Of a stretch of DNA of 64,000 nucleotides, positions 43,405-52,586 are shown piece by piece (position 1 is the stretch's first letter; each line of letters begins with the position of its first letter). The DNA comes from G965276675 sp965276675 (GTDB lineage: Bacteria; Acidobacteriota; Terriglobia; Terriglobales; Acidobacteriaceae), in contig OZ255624.1 in the NCBI GenBank assembly GCA_965276675.1, forward strand, positions 2,976,001 to 3,040,000. Reading direction: 5' to 3'. Below the pieces are notes generated by a model. That model was given only the letters and a program-made list of their open reading frames with translations. It did no database searches and was not told the origin of the DNA. The translations under genes and the position numbers were made by a program.

Positions 43405-43824
43405 ATGGCAGGAAAACAGTCACCGTTCAATGTGGAGCTCTTCTTTCAGGCGCTCGGCGATAATACTCGTCTCCGTCTGCTTAACCTCATGGGAGAGCAG
43501 GAGATTTGCGTCTGCTACTTCGTGGAGATTCTGGAGCAGGGGCAGCCGAAGGTATCCCGGCACCTGGCCTATCTACGTCGCGCTGGAATCGTAGCGGCTC
43601 GACGCGAGGGCAAGTGGATGCATTACCGGATCGTCATGCCGCCGGACATCGGGGCCGCTCAGGTGCTGCATCAGACTTTGGCCTGGTTGAAGGAGGACCG
43701 GCGCATGCAAATCGATCGAGCGCGTCTGTCGAAAGCTTGCTGCAGCCCCGCGAAGTTCACCGCTCTTCAGGGTGCGCCTTTACCAACTCTCATCGATTTT
43801 CCCGCCCCACCCGAAGCTGGATAG
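43405..43824 (+). CDS. arsR: ArsR-family arsenite-responsive repressor
   Basis: The 139-residue winged-helix regulator has the ArsR metal site in the DNA-binding region, EICVCYFVEIL with Cys35 and Cys37 (compare ELCVCDL), and the recognition helix QPKVSRHLAYLRRAGIV (47-63). The wing is REGKWMHYRI. A C-terminal CC pair (Cys112-Cys113) may give a third thiolate. It should repress itself and arsM until As(III) or Sb(III) binds. It is divergent from arsM with overlapping promoters, and transcription probably begins at the start codon itself. Confidence 0.93.
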   Translation: MAGKQSPFNVELFFQALGDNTRLRLLNLMGEQEICVCYFVEILEQGQPKVSRHLAYLRRAGIVAARREGKWMHYRIVMPPDIGAAQVLHQTLAWLKEDRRMQIDRARLSKACCSPAKFTALQGAPLPTLIDFPAPPEAG

Positions 43825-44137
43825 CCATGCCCAGCACGCCCTACACGCAGGGCCAGGCCTGCGCTCCGCTCTAGCACTTGGTGGGCACGTAGGTCTGTCA
43901 TGGTACTGACAAGCACGGGCAGATGAGAATACTCTCCGCCACTATCTGCTGTCTGGTCCGGGCGACGTAGAGCAGCCATTGCTCCTTGTTTATGGCGTAC
44001 TTTGTTTATGACGTACCTTTCGGCGGCGGCGTAGCTTGGGCGGTTTATTACGGAACGCTCAGTTCGGCCTGCCCACGATACTGTAGCCCTCCTCTCCGGA
44101 AGAGCAAAATGTCAGAGCTGATACACTTGATGTCAAC
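43825..44137. other. Gap between arsR and the copper efflux operon
   Basis: No gene is seen in these 313 bases. Their most notable content is the tandem imperfect repeat at 43985-44016, which may be an operator for the efflux operon. Confidence 0.4.
43985..44016. repeat. Imperfect 16-bp tandem repeat upstream of the copper efflux operon
   Basis: TTTGTTTATGRCGTAC is repeated head-to-tail (43985-44000 with C for the first T, and 44001-44016), differing also by one A/G. Repeats of this size about 120 bases before an operon fit a transcription-factor site. Confidence 0.45.
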
Positions 44138-44509
44138 GTGAAATGGCTGCATCAATTTGGAGCAACTGTGCTCTTGCTCATCTCTTGCGTGGCTCCTGCA
44201 ATGGCTTGCATGCAGCCTAATGTGCAGATGAGCGCACAAGAGCGTGCCTGCTGCCGCATGATGAAGAGTCATTGCGGTGAAATGCAGATGTCTGCCTCGC
44301 ATGGGTGCTGTCACAAGACGTTGCAGAGCGTCCAGGACAACGCGCTTAATGCTAAGACGGTAATGCTGCAGCCAGTCGCAGCTATCGCCGGGAGTTTCAT
44401 GGAATTCGAACTCGCGGCCCCGAATCCGACCTTTAGTCGATGGCTGGAACGCCCGGAACACTCTCCCCCTCAGTCCTCGTCCGCTGTAGTCTCCATCCTT
44501 AGAGTCTAG
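44138..44509 (+). CDS. Small secreted Cys/His/Met-rich protein, probable copper-binding leader gene of the cus operon
   Basis: The 123-residue protein starts at a GTG and has a signal peptide (MKWLHQFGATVLLLISCVAPAMA). The first third of the mature part is packed with soft-metal ligands: CMQPNVQM, CCRMMKSHCGEMQM and HGCCHKT, that is six cysteines with interspersed Met and His within about 45 residues. The second half has none. I do not recognise a named family; it resembles small periplasmic proteins found before CusCBA/CzcCBA efflux genes. It probably binds Cu(I) or Ag(I) in the periplasm for the efflux complex, whose outer-membrane gene starts 78 bases on. The start is not backed by a strong ribosome binding site. 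Confidence 0.7.
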   Translation: MKWLHQFGATVLLLISCVAPAMACMQPNVQMSAQERACCRMMKSHCGEMQMSASHGCCHKTLQSVQDNALNAKTVMLQPVAAIAGSFMEFELAAPNPTFSRWLERPEHSPPQSSSAVVSILRV

Positions 44510-44587
44510 AACTCCTTCTCGTGTTTTGTTCGAGCTGCGCATTCGCGCGCTCGTACCCAAACAGTTATCGAGACAGGAGATTGCTCC

Positions 44588-45847
44588 ATGAAGGTGGCCT
44601 TACATTGGTCCGCCGTACTGGTGCTGGTAACCGGTGTGACTGCGTTTGCGCAGGCTACGTCGGCTTTGCCGACACCACTTGCTCAATTGATCGCTGAAGC
44701 CGAGGCGAACAACTCACAGATATCCGCTGCGGACCATGCCTGGAGAGCTGCGGCTCATGTGGCCCAGCAGATCACGACGCTGCCAGACCCCAAATTCACG
44801 GTGCAGCAGTTCAGTGTCGGCAGTCCTAAACCGTTCGCCGGTTACACCAACAGCAACTTCGCATATATCGGCATCGGCGCCTCCCAAGAGTTGCCCTATC
44901 CAGGAAAACTGCGGCTCCGCGGGGAGGTTGCTGAACGGGAAGCCGATGCCCAACAAGCAGAGATTGAGGTGACCAGAACCGGTGTGGCCGATGCCGTGAA
45001 GTCGGATTACCTGCAGCTCGCCTATCTGCAACAGACTCTCGGCATCTTGCAGCGAAACGAATCGGTGCTGGGGCAGCTCATTCAGGACGCTCTCGCGCAC
45101 TACCAAGTCGGACAGGGCATGCAACAGGATGTGCTGCATGCGCAGATTGAACGAACAAAAGTCGTTCGTGAGATCACGGTGCACCACCAGGAAATGGGCA
45201 AGCTCGAAGCTCACCTAAAGGGGCTTCTGCAACGAGATCAGGATTCAGCTGATGTCAGCCCTGAAGCGCTGACGGAAAGCCCAATGACGGTGAGCTCCGC
45301 CGAGCTGCTCGCTTTGGTCCGTCAGCATAACCCCGAAGTCCAGGCAGACGAGAGCTCCATGCGCAAACAGGACGCGCGGCTTGCATCCGCAAAGCGAGAG
45401 AGCAAGCCAGACTTTGAGCTTGGTTACATGTACCAGAACACCGATCGCAAATACCGCGACTACTACATGCTGACTTTTGACGTCCGGTTCCCGCGCAAGA
45501 AACGGGTCAATGCAGAGGTCGCCGAGGCTGCTGAGATGCTGGGGCAATCGAAGGCGACACTCGACGCGCAGTTCCAACAGCAAATCGCAGCGACGCAGCA
45601 AGCTTATGTCCAGGCGGCGAGCGATGCTGAACTCCTGAAGGAGTATCGCGAAGGACTCCTTCCGCAGTCCGACGCAGCCTATCGTGCAACATTAAGCGCA
45701 TACGCGTCGAATCGTGAGCAGTTCACACATGTTCTCCAGTACTTTACCGATCTCCTAGATCTCAAGCTCGAGTTTGCCAAGACTATTGCAGACCACGAGA
45801 TGGCGTTGGCCCACCTCGAATCGCTGACAGGAGCGACACTGCGATGA
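44588..45847 (+). CDS. TolC-family outer-membrane factor of heavy-metal efflux (CusC-like)
   Basis: The 419-residue protein has a signal peptide (MKVALHWSAVLVLVTGVTAFAQ) and the two outer-membrane efflux protein repeats with long coiled-coil helices, for example LRGEVAEREADAQQAEIEVTR, LLALVRQHNPEVQADESS and QQQIAATQQAYVQAASDAE. It forms the trimeric channel through which the RND pump expels metal. AGGAG lies 10 bases before the ATG. It overlaps the adaptor gene by 4 bases (ATGA), so the operon order is C-B-A as in cus and czc systems. There is no lipobox, unlike E. coli CusC. Confidence 0.9.
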   Translation: MKVALHWSAVLVLVTGVTAFAQATSALPTPLAQLIAEAEANNSQISAADHAWRAAAHVAQQITTLPDPKFTVQQFSVGSPKPFAGYTNSNFAYIGIGASQELPYPGKLRLRGEVAEREADAQQAEIEVTRTGVADAVKSDYLQLAYLQQTLGILQRNESVLGQLIQDALAHYQVGQGMQQDVLHAQIERTKVVREITVHHQEMGKLEAHLKGLLQRDQDSADVSPEALTESPMTVSSAELLALVRQHNPEVQADESSMRKQDARLASAKRESKPDFELGYMYQNTDRKYRDYYMLTFDVRFPRKKRVNAEVAEAAEMLGQSKATLDAQFQQQIAATQQAYVQAASDAELLKEYREGLLPQSDAAYRATLSAYASNREQFTHVLQYFTDLLDLKLEFAKTIADHEMALAHLESLTGATLR

Positions 45848-47463
45848 ACAAATATGTCTTGAGAACCTCTCTCGTCTGGTTCCTCATTTTCGCAGCCCCG
45901 ATCGGAATTCTGTTGTACCGCTCTGGCGCGATCAAACCGCGATCTGACCGATCTAACCCAAACGTTACACCCGCATCCGGGCAAGTGCAGCCGGAAGCCG
46001 CTGGACCGGCGCCGACGGGCTCAACGTCTAAGTTGACGACGCCGGATCAACCTATGCGCGAGCTAAGCACTGCCGCTGCCCCTCTGGCGCCAGTACAACT
46101 CACGCCGGAGCGCATGCAAAGCATCGGGGTGAAGATAGGCACAGTCGAGTACAAGCAGGTGAGCGACGATATCCGCGCGACAGGAAACGTAGATATCAAT
46201 GAACGCTTAGTGTCTTATGTGCAGGTTCGTTTTTCAGGCTACATTCGCAAGGTCTTTGCCAATGCCACCTATCAACATGTGCGAGCAGGCCAGCCCCTTT
46301 TCACCATCTATAGCCCTGATCTGGTGGCGACGCAGCAGGAGTTCCTACTCGCGAGGCAGAACCAAAGAGCGCTTGATGCAAGCACCGTCGACGGTGTCGC
46401 GTCCGGAGCGGATGCACTTGCAGCAGCAGCCGAGCAGCGGCTTCAGCAGTGGGAGATACTTCAAAGCGAACTGAACAAGCTGAAGGTCAGCGGCAAGCCT
46501 ATCACTGACCTCACCATCAACTCGCCTGTTTCCGGGTATATCACGGAGCGTAATGCTCTGCCGAATATGTATGTAGAGCCGTCGACTCGCCTCTACACGG
46601 TTGCCGATCTATCGCGCGTATGGGTGTACGCGCAGGTATTCCAGCAGGACGTGGGCCGCCTCAAACCGGGCGATACGGGGCAGATCACCGTGAATGCTTA
46701 CCCAGGGAGAATGTTCACGGGTCGCATCGAGGAGATCCTGCCGCAGGTCGATATGGCGACGCGCACAGTGCGCGTGCGATTGGCGATCGCAAATCCTGGC
46801 CTCAAACTCAAGCCGGGCATGTTTGTGAATGTTGATCTAAAGGCAGGTATGGGGCGGGCACTCGTTATACCAGCCTCGGCAGTTCTGCAATCAGGCATGC
46901 GGCAATTTGTATTCCTCGACCAGGGCAATGGCAACCTCCAACCGAAGGACATTACTCTCGGACCCAGAGCTGGCGACGACTTCATCGTCCTGAACGGATT
47001 GAAAGAGCACCAGCAGGTCGTGACTTCCGCCAATTTCCTCATCGACTCCGAAAGCCAGTTGCAGGCTGCCGCTGGATCGTTCGTACCACTCTCTCCTGGC
47101 GTAGGAGCGACAACGCCGCAGGGCGGCAAACCGGAGCTCTTGCAGCCGAAGGTCGAGTTGTCCACCGAGCCAAATCCAGCACAGCGAGGTAACAACGTCC
47201 TTCGGGTAAAGGTCGCTGATCCGAGCGGAGCTCCTGTCACTGGGGCTGATGTGACGGTCAAGTTCTATATGTCAGCTATGCCAGCAATGGGCATGGCAGC
47301 TATGGACATGACCACGAAACTGAGCGGAAAGGGCAACGGCATGTATGAGGGCAACGGAAAGCTCGACTCCGGCGGCACCTGGCAAGTCACGATCACAGTT
47401 CAGAAGAATGGTCAGACCATTACGACGAAGCAGCTGCGCGTCAACGCAACGGGAGGTATGTAG
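45844..47463 (+). CDS. RND efflux periplasmic adaptor (CusB-like) with Met-rich C-terminal domain
   Basis: The 539-residue protein has an N-terminal membrane anchor (YVLRTSLVWFLIFAAPIGILL) and a Pro/Thr-rich linker. The membrane-fusion domains follow: VKIGTVEYKQVSDDIRATG, the lipoyl-like half LTINSPVSGYITERNALPN, a barrel, and a membrane-proximal domain to about 415. A further domain of about 100 residues (about 435-535) resembles FixH/YtkA-like beta-sandwiches and contains YMSAMPAMGMAAMDM (about 474-488), a Met cluster suited to Cu(I)/Ag(I). E. coli CusB has N-terminal Met ligands instead, so the metal-loading site seems to have moved to the C-terminus. It bridges the outer-membrane channel and the pump. 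It overlaps the channel gene by 4 bases and ends 2 bases before the pump gene. Confidence 0.9.
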   Translation: MNKYVLRTSLVWFLIFAAPIGILLYRSGAIKPRSDRSNPNVTPASGQVQPEAAGPAPTGSTSKLTTPDQPMRELSTAAAPLAPVQLTPERMQSIGVKIGTVEYKQVSDDIRATGNVDINERLVSYVQVRFSGYIRKVFANATYQHVRAGQPLFTIYSPDLVATQQEFLLARQNQRALDASTVDGVASGADALAAAAEQRLQQWEILQSELNKLKVSGKPITDLTINSPVSGYITERNALPNMYVEPSTRLYTVADLSRVWVYAQVFQQDVGRLKPGDTGQITVNAYPGRMFTGRIEEILPQVDMATRTVRVRLAIANPGLKLKPGMFVNVDLKAGMGRALVIPASAVLQSGMRQFVFLDQGNGNLQPKDITLGPRAGDDFIVLNGLKEHQQVVTSANFLIDSESQLQAAAGSFVPLSPGVGATTPQGGKPELLQPKVELSTEPNPAQRGNNVLRVKVADPSGAPVTGADVTVKFYMSAMPAMGMAAMDMTTKLSGKGNGMYEGNGKLDSGGTWQVTITVQKNGQTITTKQLRVNATGGM

Positions 47464-47465
47464 AC

Positions 47466-50400
47466 ATGATCTCCCGAATCATAGAAACGTGTGCCCGCAA
47501 TCACTTTCTTGTTTTCACCGGGGTGTTATTGCTTACGCTTGCCGGAATCTGGTCCCTGAAGCACGTACCCCTCGACGCACTGCCGGACATTTCAGATGTG
47601 CAGGTTATCGTGCATACGAATTGGGCCGGAGAACCGCCTGATGTTATTGAGGATCAGATCACGTATCCCATTGTGACCAGTTTGCTCGCCGCGCCGCACG
47701 TGAAGGCAGTGCGTGCCCAAACGATGTTTGGCGATTCATATGTGTTTGTCGTTTTTCAAGATGGCACAGATCTTTATTGGGCTCGTTCACGGGTTATTGA
47801 GGATCTGCAGCAGATCAGTGGCAGACTGCCGGCCAACGTTCATCCTGTCATCGGTCCAGACGCAACGGGTGCAGGCTGGGTTTACGAGTACGCAGTCGTC
47901 GACAGGAGTCACAACCTTAATCTGGCCGACTTGCGGACTCTGCAGGACTGGCACCTGCGATACGCCCTTGAGACCGTTCCGGGAGTGGCCGAAGTGGCGA
48001 CCATCGGAGGCTTCGTCAAGCAATACCAAGTGCAACTCGATCCTAACAAGTTGCTCGCCTACGGCATTCCGCTTTCGATAGTGATTGACCGCGTCAAGGC
48101 AAGCACGAATGAGGTCGGAGGTCGTGTGCTTGATCTAAGCGGCGCACAATACATGATTCGTGGCCTGGGCTATTTGCACTCACTGAACGGTCTGTCCATG
48201 GTCGCGGTTGGCAGCAAGAATGGAACTCCAGTTCTATTGCGAGATTTGGGCACTGTGAGCTTCGGTCCGGACATCCGCGAAGGCGTCGCGGAATGGAATG
48301 GTGAAGGAGAGACCGTCGGCGGCATCATCGTCATGCGCCAGGGCATGAATGCGCTGAGTGTGATTCAAGGAGTCAAAAATAAGCTGCACGAGATCGCCCC
48401 TTCCCTACCCCCGGGAGTCGAGATCTTTCCTGGGTACGATCGATCTGAGTTGATCCATGCTTCGATCAAGACCTTGCAACGAGATCTACTCGAGGAAGCG
48501 GTCATTGTCAGTCTCGTCATCATTGTCTTCCTGTTTCACTTTCGTTCAGCGCTGATCGCGATTTTCGCCCTCCCCATTGCTGTGCTGATCTCCTTCATTC
48601 CCATGTATCTGCTCGGCGTCTCGTCGAACATCATGTCACTGGGAGGCCTCGCGCTCGCCATCGGCGTGTTGGTGGATGCGTCGATCGTGATGGTGGAAAA
48701 TGGCTATCGGCATCTTTCAGAGCGACTAGAGCACGATATAAGACCAGTGTCAGAATCGGAACGACGACAGATCCTGATCAACGCCGCGAAACAGGTCGGC
48801 CCGGCACTCTTCTTTTCGCTGCTCATTATTGTGGTCTCGTTTCTGCCTGTGTTTCTGCTTGAGGCACAAGAGGGCCGAATGTTCCGCCCGCTTGCCTGGA
48901 CCAAGACCCTGGCCGTAGGATCTTCTTCAATTCTGGCCATCACTCTCGTTCCCGTGCTGATGGTCATGTTCATACGTGGGCGCCTGCGCCCCGAAAACGC
49001 CAACCCGGTCTCGCGCATCACGCAGGCGCTGTATCTCCCCGTCTTACGTTTTTGTCTTCGGCATCGCAAGCTCACCCTCATCGTCAATCTACTCTTCTTG
49101 CTGGTCACGTTTCCATTGGCGCTGCGCCTTGGAAGCCAGTTTATGCCTCCTCTTTTTGAGGGAGCTACGCTGTACATGCCAACGGCACTTCCAGGTCTGG
49201 CGATCGGCCAAGCAAAATCGCTGCTTCAAGAACAAGATCGAGTGCTCCGCAGCTTTCCCGAGGTGATGAGTGTGTTCGGCTCAGCAGGCCGCTCAGACAG
49301 CGCGACAGATAATGCCCCACTTGATATGTATGACACCACTGTCATGCTGAAACCGCGCGACCAATGGCCGGCCGGAGTAACCTACGACACCTTGATCCAG
49401 CAGATGAACGACAGGCTTCAGTTCCCCGGCCTGTCGAACACCTGGACCATGCCGGTAGAAAACCGCCTCGATATGGAGTTGACCGGGATCAAAACGCCGC
49501 TCGGCCTTAAGGTCCAAGGAGAAACTGTCGATGGCATTCAGGATCTTGCTTCCCGCATACAAAATGCTCTCACTGGAATGCCGCAAATCCGATCCATCTT
49601 CACTGAGAAAATTGCTCAAGGCTTCTACGTCAACGTCGATGTGAATCGGGAGGAAGCGGCCCGGTACGGCCTCACGATCGCCGATGTACAAACCGCGGTA
49701 GCGTCCGGCATCGGTGGACAGAATATCGCGGAAAATATCGAGGGTCGAGAACGTTACCCGATCAGCGTCCGTTACCAACGAGACTTCCGGGACAACATTG
49801 ATCAGATGCGTGGTGTCCTGATCGGCACCCCATCGGGTGCACAGATTCCCTTAGGGCAGGTAGCACGTATCGCCTATTCTCATGGCCCAGCGATGATCAG
49901 GGACGAAGACGGGAAGCTGACCGGATACATCTATATCGACCTGAAGAATAGCGATTATGGTGGGTTCGTCGGAGCCGCAACGAAACTTCTGCACGACAGA
50001 TTGGCTCTTCCAGCTAATTACTCTTATCAGTGGTCGGGGGAGTATGAATTTGAGTTGCATGCAAAGCAGCGCCTCAAATTGATTTTGCCGATCGTCTTCT
50101 TCATCATTTTCTTGCTGCTTTATCTGGTATTCCACTCAGTGACAGAAGCCCTTGTGCTAATTTTTCCCACAGTCTATGCGATGTCGGGAGGACTGCTCCT
50201 GCAATGGCTCCTCCACTACAACTTCAGCGTGGCCGTGGCTGTTGGATATATCGCCCTGTTCGGCATTGCTGTTGAAACCGGTGTGGTCATGGTGCTGTAC
50301 CTGCATGAAGCACTCGAGCACAAACTAAGTACAGGTAAGCTCCTGACGAAAGAAGACATCCAGGCAGCGGCGATTGAAGGTGCTGTGCACCGTCTACGGC

Positions 50401-50669
50401 CAAAGTTGATGACGGTGTTCGCCGTGCTGGCGAGTCTTGCGCCGATTCTTTGGGAGTCGGGCATCGGCTCAGACGTAATGAAGCCGATTGCTGCACCCAT
50501 CGTCGGAGGCATGATCACCTCAACCATCCACGTCCTGATTCTGGTGCCGGTCTTCTTCGTCATGATCAAAGAAAGGGCTTTGCAACGAGGAGAGCTGGTG
50601 CCCGCGACTGTTCGAGATGCACATCCAGAAACAGCGAAAATTCATGGCGCGAGGGACCTCGCATCATGA
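47466..50669 (+). CDS. Heavy-metal efflux RND permease (CusA/CzcA family)
   Basis: The 1067-residue inner-membrane pump has the HME-RND layout: TM1 (FLVFTGVLLLTLAGIW), a large periplasmic loop, TM2-6, a second loop and TM8-12. Opening motifs are PLDALPDISDVQVIV and NWAGEPPDVIEDQITYP. TM4 holds the proton-relay region GVLVDASIVMVENG (about 400-414, Asp and Glu). Wording is closer to the monovalent-metal CusA/SilA branch than to CzcA, and the Met-rich partner proteins support copper or silver. It uses the proton gradient to move metal from periplasm and cytoplasm into the CusC channel. It is the last gene of the operon; a GCGAGG-GA-CCTCGC hairpin overlaps its end but lacks a T-run. No CusRS or CusF is seen nearby. 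Confidence 0.93.
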   Translation: MISRIIETCARNHFLVFTGVLLLTLAGIWSLKHVPLDALPDISDVQVIVHTNWAGEPPDVIEDQITYPIVTSLLAAPHVKAVRAQTMFGDSYVFVVFQDGTDLYWARSRVIEDLQQISGRLPANVHPVIGPDATGAGWVYEYAVVDRSHNLNLADLRTLQDWHLRYALETVPGVAEVATIGGFVKQYQVQLDPNKLLAYGIPLSIVIDRVKASTNEVGGRVLDLSGAQYMIRGLGYLHSLNGLSMVAVGSKNGTPVLLRDLGTVSFGPDIREGVAEWNGEGETVGGIIVMRQGMNALSVIQGVKNKLHEIAPSLPPGVEIFPGYDRSELIHASIKTLQRDLLEEAVIVSLVIIVFLFHFRSALIAIFALPIAVLISFIPMYLLGVSSNIMSLGGLALAIGVLVDASIVMVENGYRHLSERLEHDIRPVSESERRQILINAAKQVGPALFFSLLIIVVSFLPVFLLEAQEGRMFRPLAWTKTLAVGSSSILAITLVPVLMVMFIRGRLRPENANPVSRITQALYLPVLRFCLRHRKLTLIVNLLFLLVTFPLALRLGSQFMPPLFEGATLYMPTALPGLAIGQAKSLLQEQDRVLRSFPEVMSVFGSAGRSDSATDNAPLDMYDTTVMLKPRDQWPAGVTYDTLIQQMNDRLQFPGLSNTWTMPVENRLDMELTGIKTPLGLKVQGETVDGIQDLASRIQNALTGMPQIRSIFTEKIAQGFYVNVDVNREEAARYGLTIADVQTAVASGIGGQNIAENIEGRERYPISVRYQRDFRDNIDQMRGVLIGTPSGAQIPLGQVARIAYSHGPAMIRDEDGKLTGYIYIDLKNSDYGGFVGAATKLLHDRLALPANYSYQWSGEYEFELHAKQRLKLILPIVFFIIFLLLYLVFHSVTEALVLIFPTVYAMSGGLLLQWLLHYNFSVAVAVGYIALFGIAVETGVVMVLYLHEALEHKLSTGKLLTKEDIQAAAIEGAVHRLRPKLMTVFAVLASLAPILWESGIGSDVMKPIAAPIVGGMITSTIHVLILVPVFFVMIKERALQRGELVPATVRDAHPETAKIHGARDLAS

Positions 50670-51101
50670 CGCAATGAAGATCAATGCTCCCTCTCACCAT
50701 GCTGACCGCGAGGGTCTTTGAATGGCTGATCATCGACGTCCCGAAATGGCGCGCTATCTCTCGGCGTATGGTGTCAATATGCGCGGCCTGCTATGCCACA
50801 GCTGCGAGCAGAGACTGTGCAGGTAGAGATGCAGTAAATCCGATCCTGCCATGCGCGGATCAAGTGTTGCCAGGTTAGCAGATTCGGCGTGATGATGTGG
50901 TTCCATCCGAGCCTGCCGTCCTTCAGTCCTTGCTGGTACTGAATGCCGATAACGTCGCATCCGAACTCGTCGGCAATACGTACGGCGGCAATATACATCT
51001 TGCAGTACAATCTCTAATTCCACCGGGATTGATACGATGATATTGGAACTCATTATCTCGTTTCGTTTAATAGCGTCCGTAACGATTGGTTGGTTTCTAG
51101 T
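50670..51101. other. Gap between the cus operon and rhaB containing an isomerase remnant
   Basis: These 432 bases between convergent units hold no intact gene. The minus strand carries the isomerase fragment called at 50774-51010; the rest shows nothing recognisable. Confidence 0.5.
50774..51010 (-). pseudogene. Remnant of an L-fucose isomerase-like gene
   Basis: A minus-strand frame contains KMYIAAVRIADEFGCD and IGIQYQQGLKD, which I recognise as a conserved block of L-fucose/L-arabinose isomerase-like proteins. The match stops abruptly after GLKDG. A stop codon lies just upstream of the fragment, so neither the N-terminal nor the metal-binding C-terminal parts are present. The fragment is in the same orientation as, and directly downstream of, the sugar kinase and aldolase genes, exactly where the isomerase of such a pathway is expected. 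It is a deletion remnant. The upstream kinase and aldolase look intact, so a functional isomerase must be encoded elsewhere if the pathway works. Confidence 0.5.
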
Positions 51102-52586
51102 TTAGCCTGCTTCCAGGCGCTTGAATCGGGCATACGCCTCATGCCAAGCATTGCTCAGTCGCGGTTCAAACGAGATGCACTCGATGGACGCGGCAAGCGC
51201 CGATCGTCCTGCCTGAATATCTGGCAGATGGCCGGTAGCGATGGCCTGCAGCATGACATTACCCAGCGCGGAAGCCTCCACCGGCCCGGCTACAACTAGA
51301 CGATTGCAAGCATCTGCTGTCATCTGACAGAGGAAAGCATTCAGAGAGCCGCCCCCAACTATCCGCAATGTCTGCAGCTCCCTGCCGGTTAATAACTCCA
51401 ACGACTCCAAAGCCGATCTGTACTTGAGACTCAGGCTCTCAAAGGCGCAGCGCGCAATTTCGCCGATTGTTGCTGGAACTGCCTGACCCGTGGCCTGACA
51501 GTAACGGCAAATTGTATCGGGCATATTGGTCTGCACCTGTAATCGTCCGTCGTTTGGATCGAAAAACCTCTGTAGTGGCTTCGCCGCAAGTGCGGCTTGA
51601 ACAATATCACCCCATCGATAGTACTGGCCTTGCAACTTCCAGTGCTGCATACACTCTTGCAGAATCCAGAGCCCAGTAACATTCTTCAGCAACAGGACCG
51701 CACCATCTGCTCCACCTTCGTTTGTGAAGCGCAGTTTCCTCGCCTCCTCTGAAGTGTTCTGCTCCGCGATCTCAACACCGATAAGGCTCCATGTTCCGCT
51801 GCTAATAAAAGCGCTGCTCGCGTCCATATTTGGAATAGCAGCAACTGCACTTGCCGTATCGTGTGAAGCCACAGCAATGGCCGGAATCGGCTTCTCAAAA
51901 CCACAGTGCCGCAGCACATTCCCCCGGACTGGCGATACAACTGTGCCCGGCGAGATCACCTTCGGAAATAGCAAGGTAGATATGCCAACGCGACTAAGTA
52001 CTTTATCGGCCCATCTGCTTTCTGTCAGCGAATACATCTGCGTGGTAGTCGCCTCGGTGTATTCAATGCTCTTCTCCCCGGTCAAGAAATAAAGAAAAAG
52101 ATCGGGAATCATAAGCAGCTTGTCGGCCCAAGCAAGCTGGACATCTTTTCTCAGCACCATGCTGTAAAGCTGGAAGAGAGTATTGATCTCCATCGTCTGC
52201 GTGCCGGTTGCGGCAAACACCTCGCGCTCCGCAATGATTCTAAATAAACGCTCCGACATACCCTGCGTTCTGCAATCCCGATAATGAAAAGGGTTTCCAA
52301 TGAGGCGTCCAGACTTATCCAGCAAGGCGAAATCAACTCCCCATGCATCCACCCCGATACCGTCCGGATAGCCCTCAAAGCGCACATGATACTTGGTCAT
52401 CCCCTCCTGCAGATGGCTCCAGATTCCAAGCACATCCCAGTAAAGCCCATCCCCTACACTCACTCCTTTATTCGGGAATCGATGCAGCTCTTCTAGTGAA
52501 AACCGTCTGCCATCCCACAGGCCCACCATCACTCTTCCGCTGGATGCTCCCAGATCGGCTGCCAGGAATCTAGCTTGGCGACTCAT
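51102..52586 (-). CDS. rhaB: Rhamnulokinase (FGGY carbohydrate kinase)
   Basis: The 494-residue kinase has the FGGY family N-terminal phosphate-1 motif LAADLGASSGRVMVG (about 8-22). Rhamnulokinase-specific wording follows: YWDVLGIW, GVDAWGVDFALLDKSGRLIGNP, YRDCRT, EINTLFQLYSM and a second ATPase block FISSGTWSLIGVE. The C-terminal domain has RIVGGGSLNAFLCQMTADA, the adenosine motif. It phosphorylates L-rhamnulose (perhaps also L-fuculose) to the 1-phosphate using ATP. It overlaps the upstream aldolase gene by 4 bases (ATGA), so the two are coupled. The stop TAG is at 51102. A remnant isomerase lies immediately downstream. Confidence 0.9.
   Translation of the reverse strand: MSRQARFLAADLGASSGRVMVGLWDGRRFSLEELHRFPNKGVSVGDGLYWDVLGIWSHLQEGMTKYHVRFEGYPDGIGVDAWGVDFALLDKSGRLIGNPFHYRDCRTQGMSERLFRIIAEREVFAATGTQTMEINTLFQLYSMVLRKDVQLAWADKLLMIPDLFLYFLTGEKSIEYTEATTTQMYSLTESRWADKVLSRVGISTLLFPKVISPGTVVSPVRGNVLRHCGFEKPIPAIAVASHDTASAVAAIPNMDASSAFISSGTWSLIGVEIAEQNTSEEARKLRFTNEGGADGAVLLLKNVTGLWILQECMQHWKLQGQYYRWGDIVQAALAAKPLQRFFDPNDGRLQVQTNMPDTICRYCQATGQAVPATIGEIARCAFESLSLKYRSALESLELLTGRELQTLRIVGGGSLNAFLCQMTADACNRLVVAGPVEASALGNVMLQAIATGHLPDIQAGRSALAASIECISFEPRLSNAWHEAYARFKRLEAG

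Noticed and set aside
50648..50663. Hairpin at the end of cusA as terminator
   Set aside because: The stem is short and overlaps the coding end, with no following T-run.
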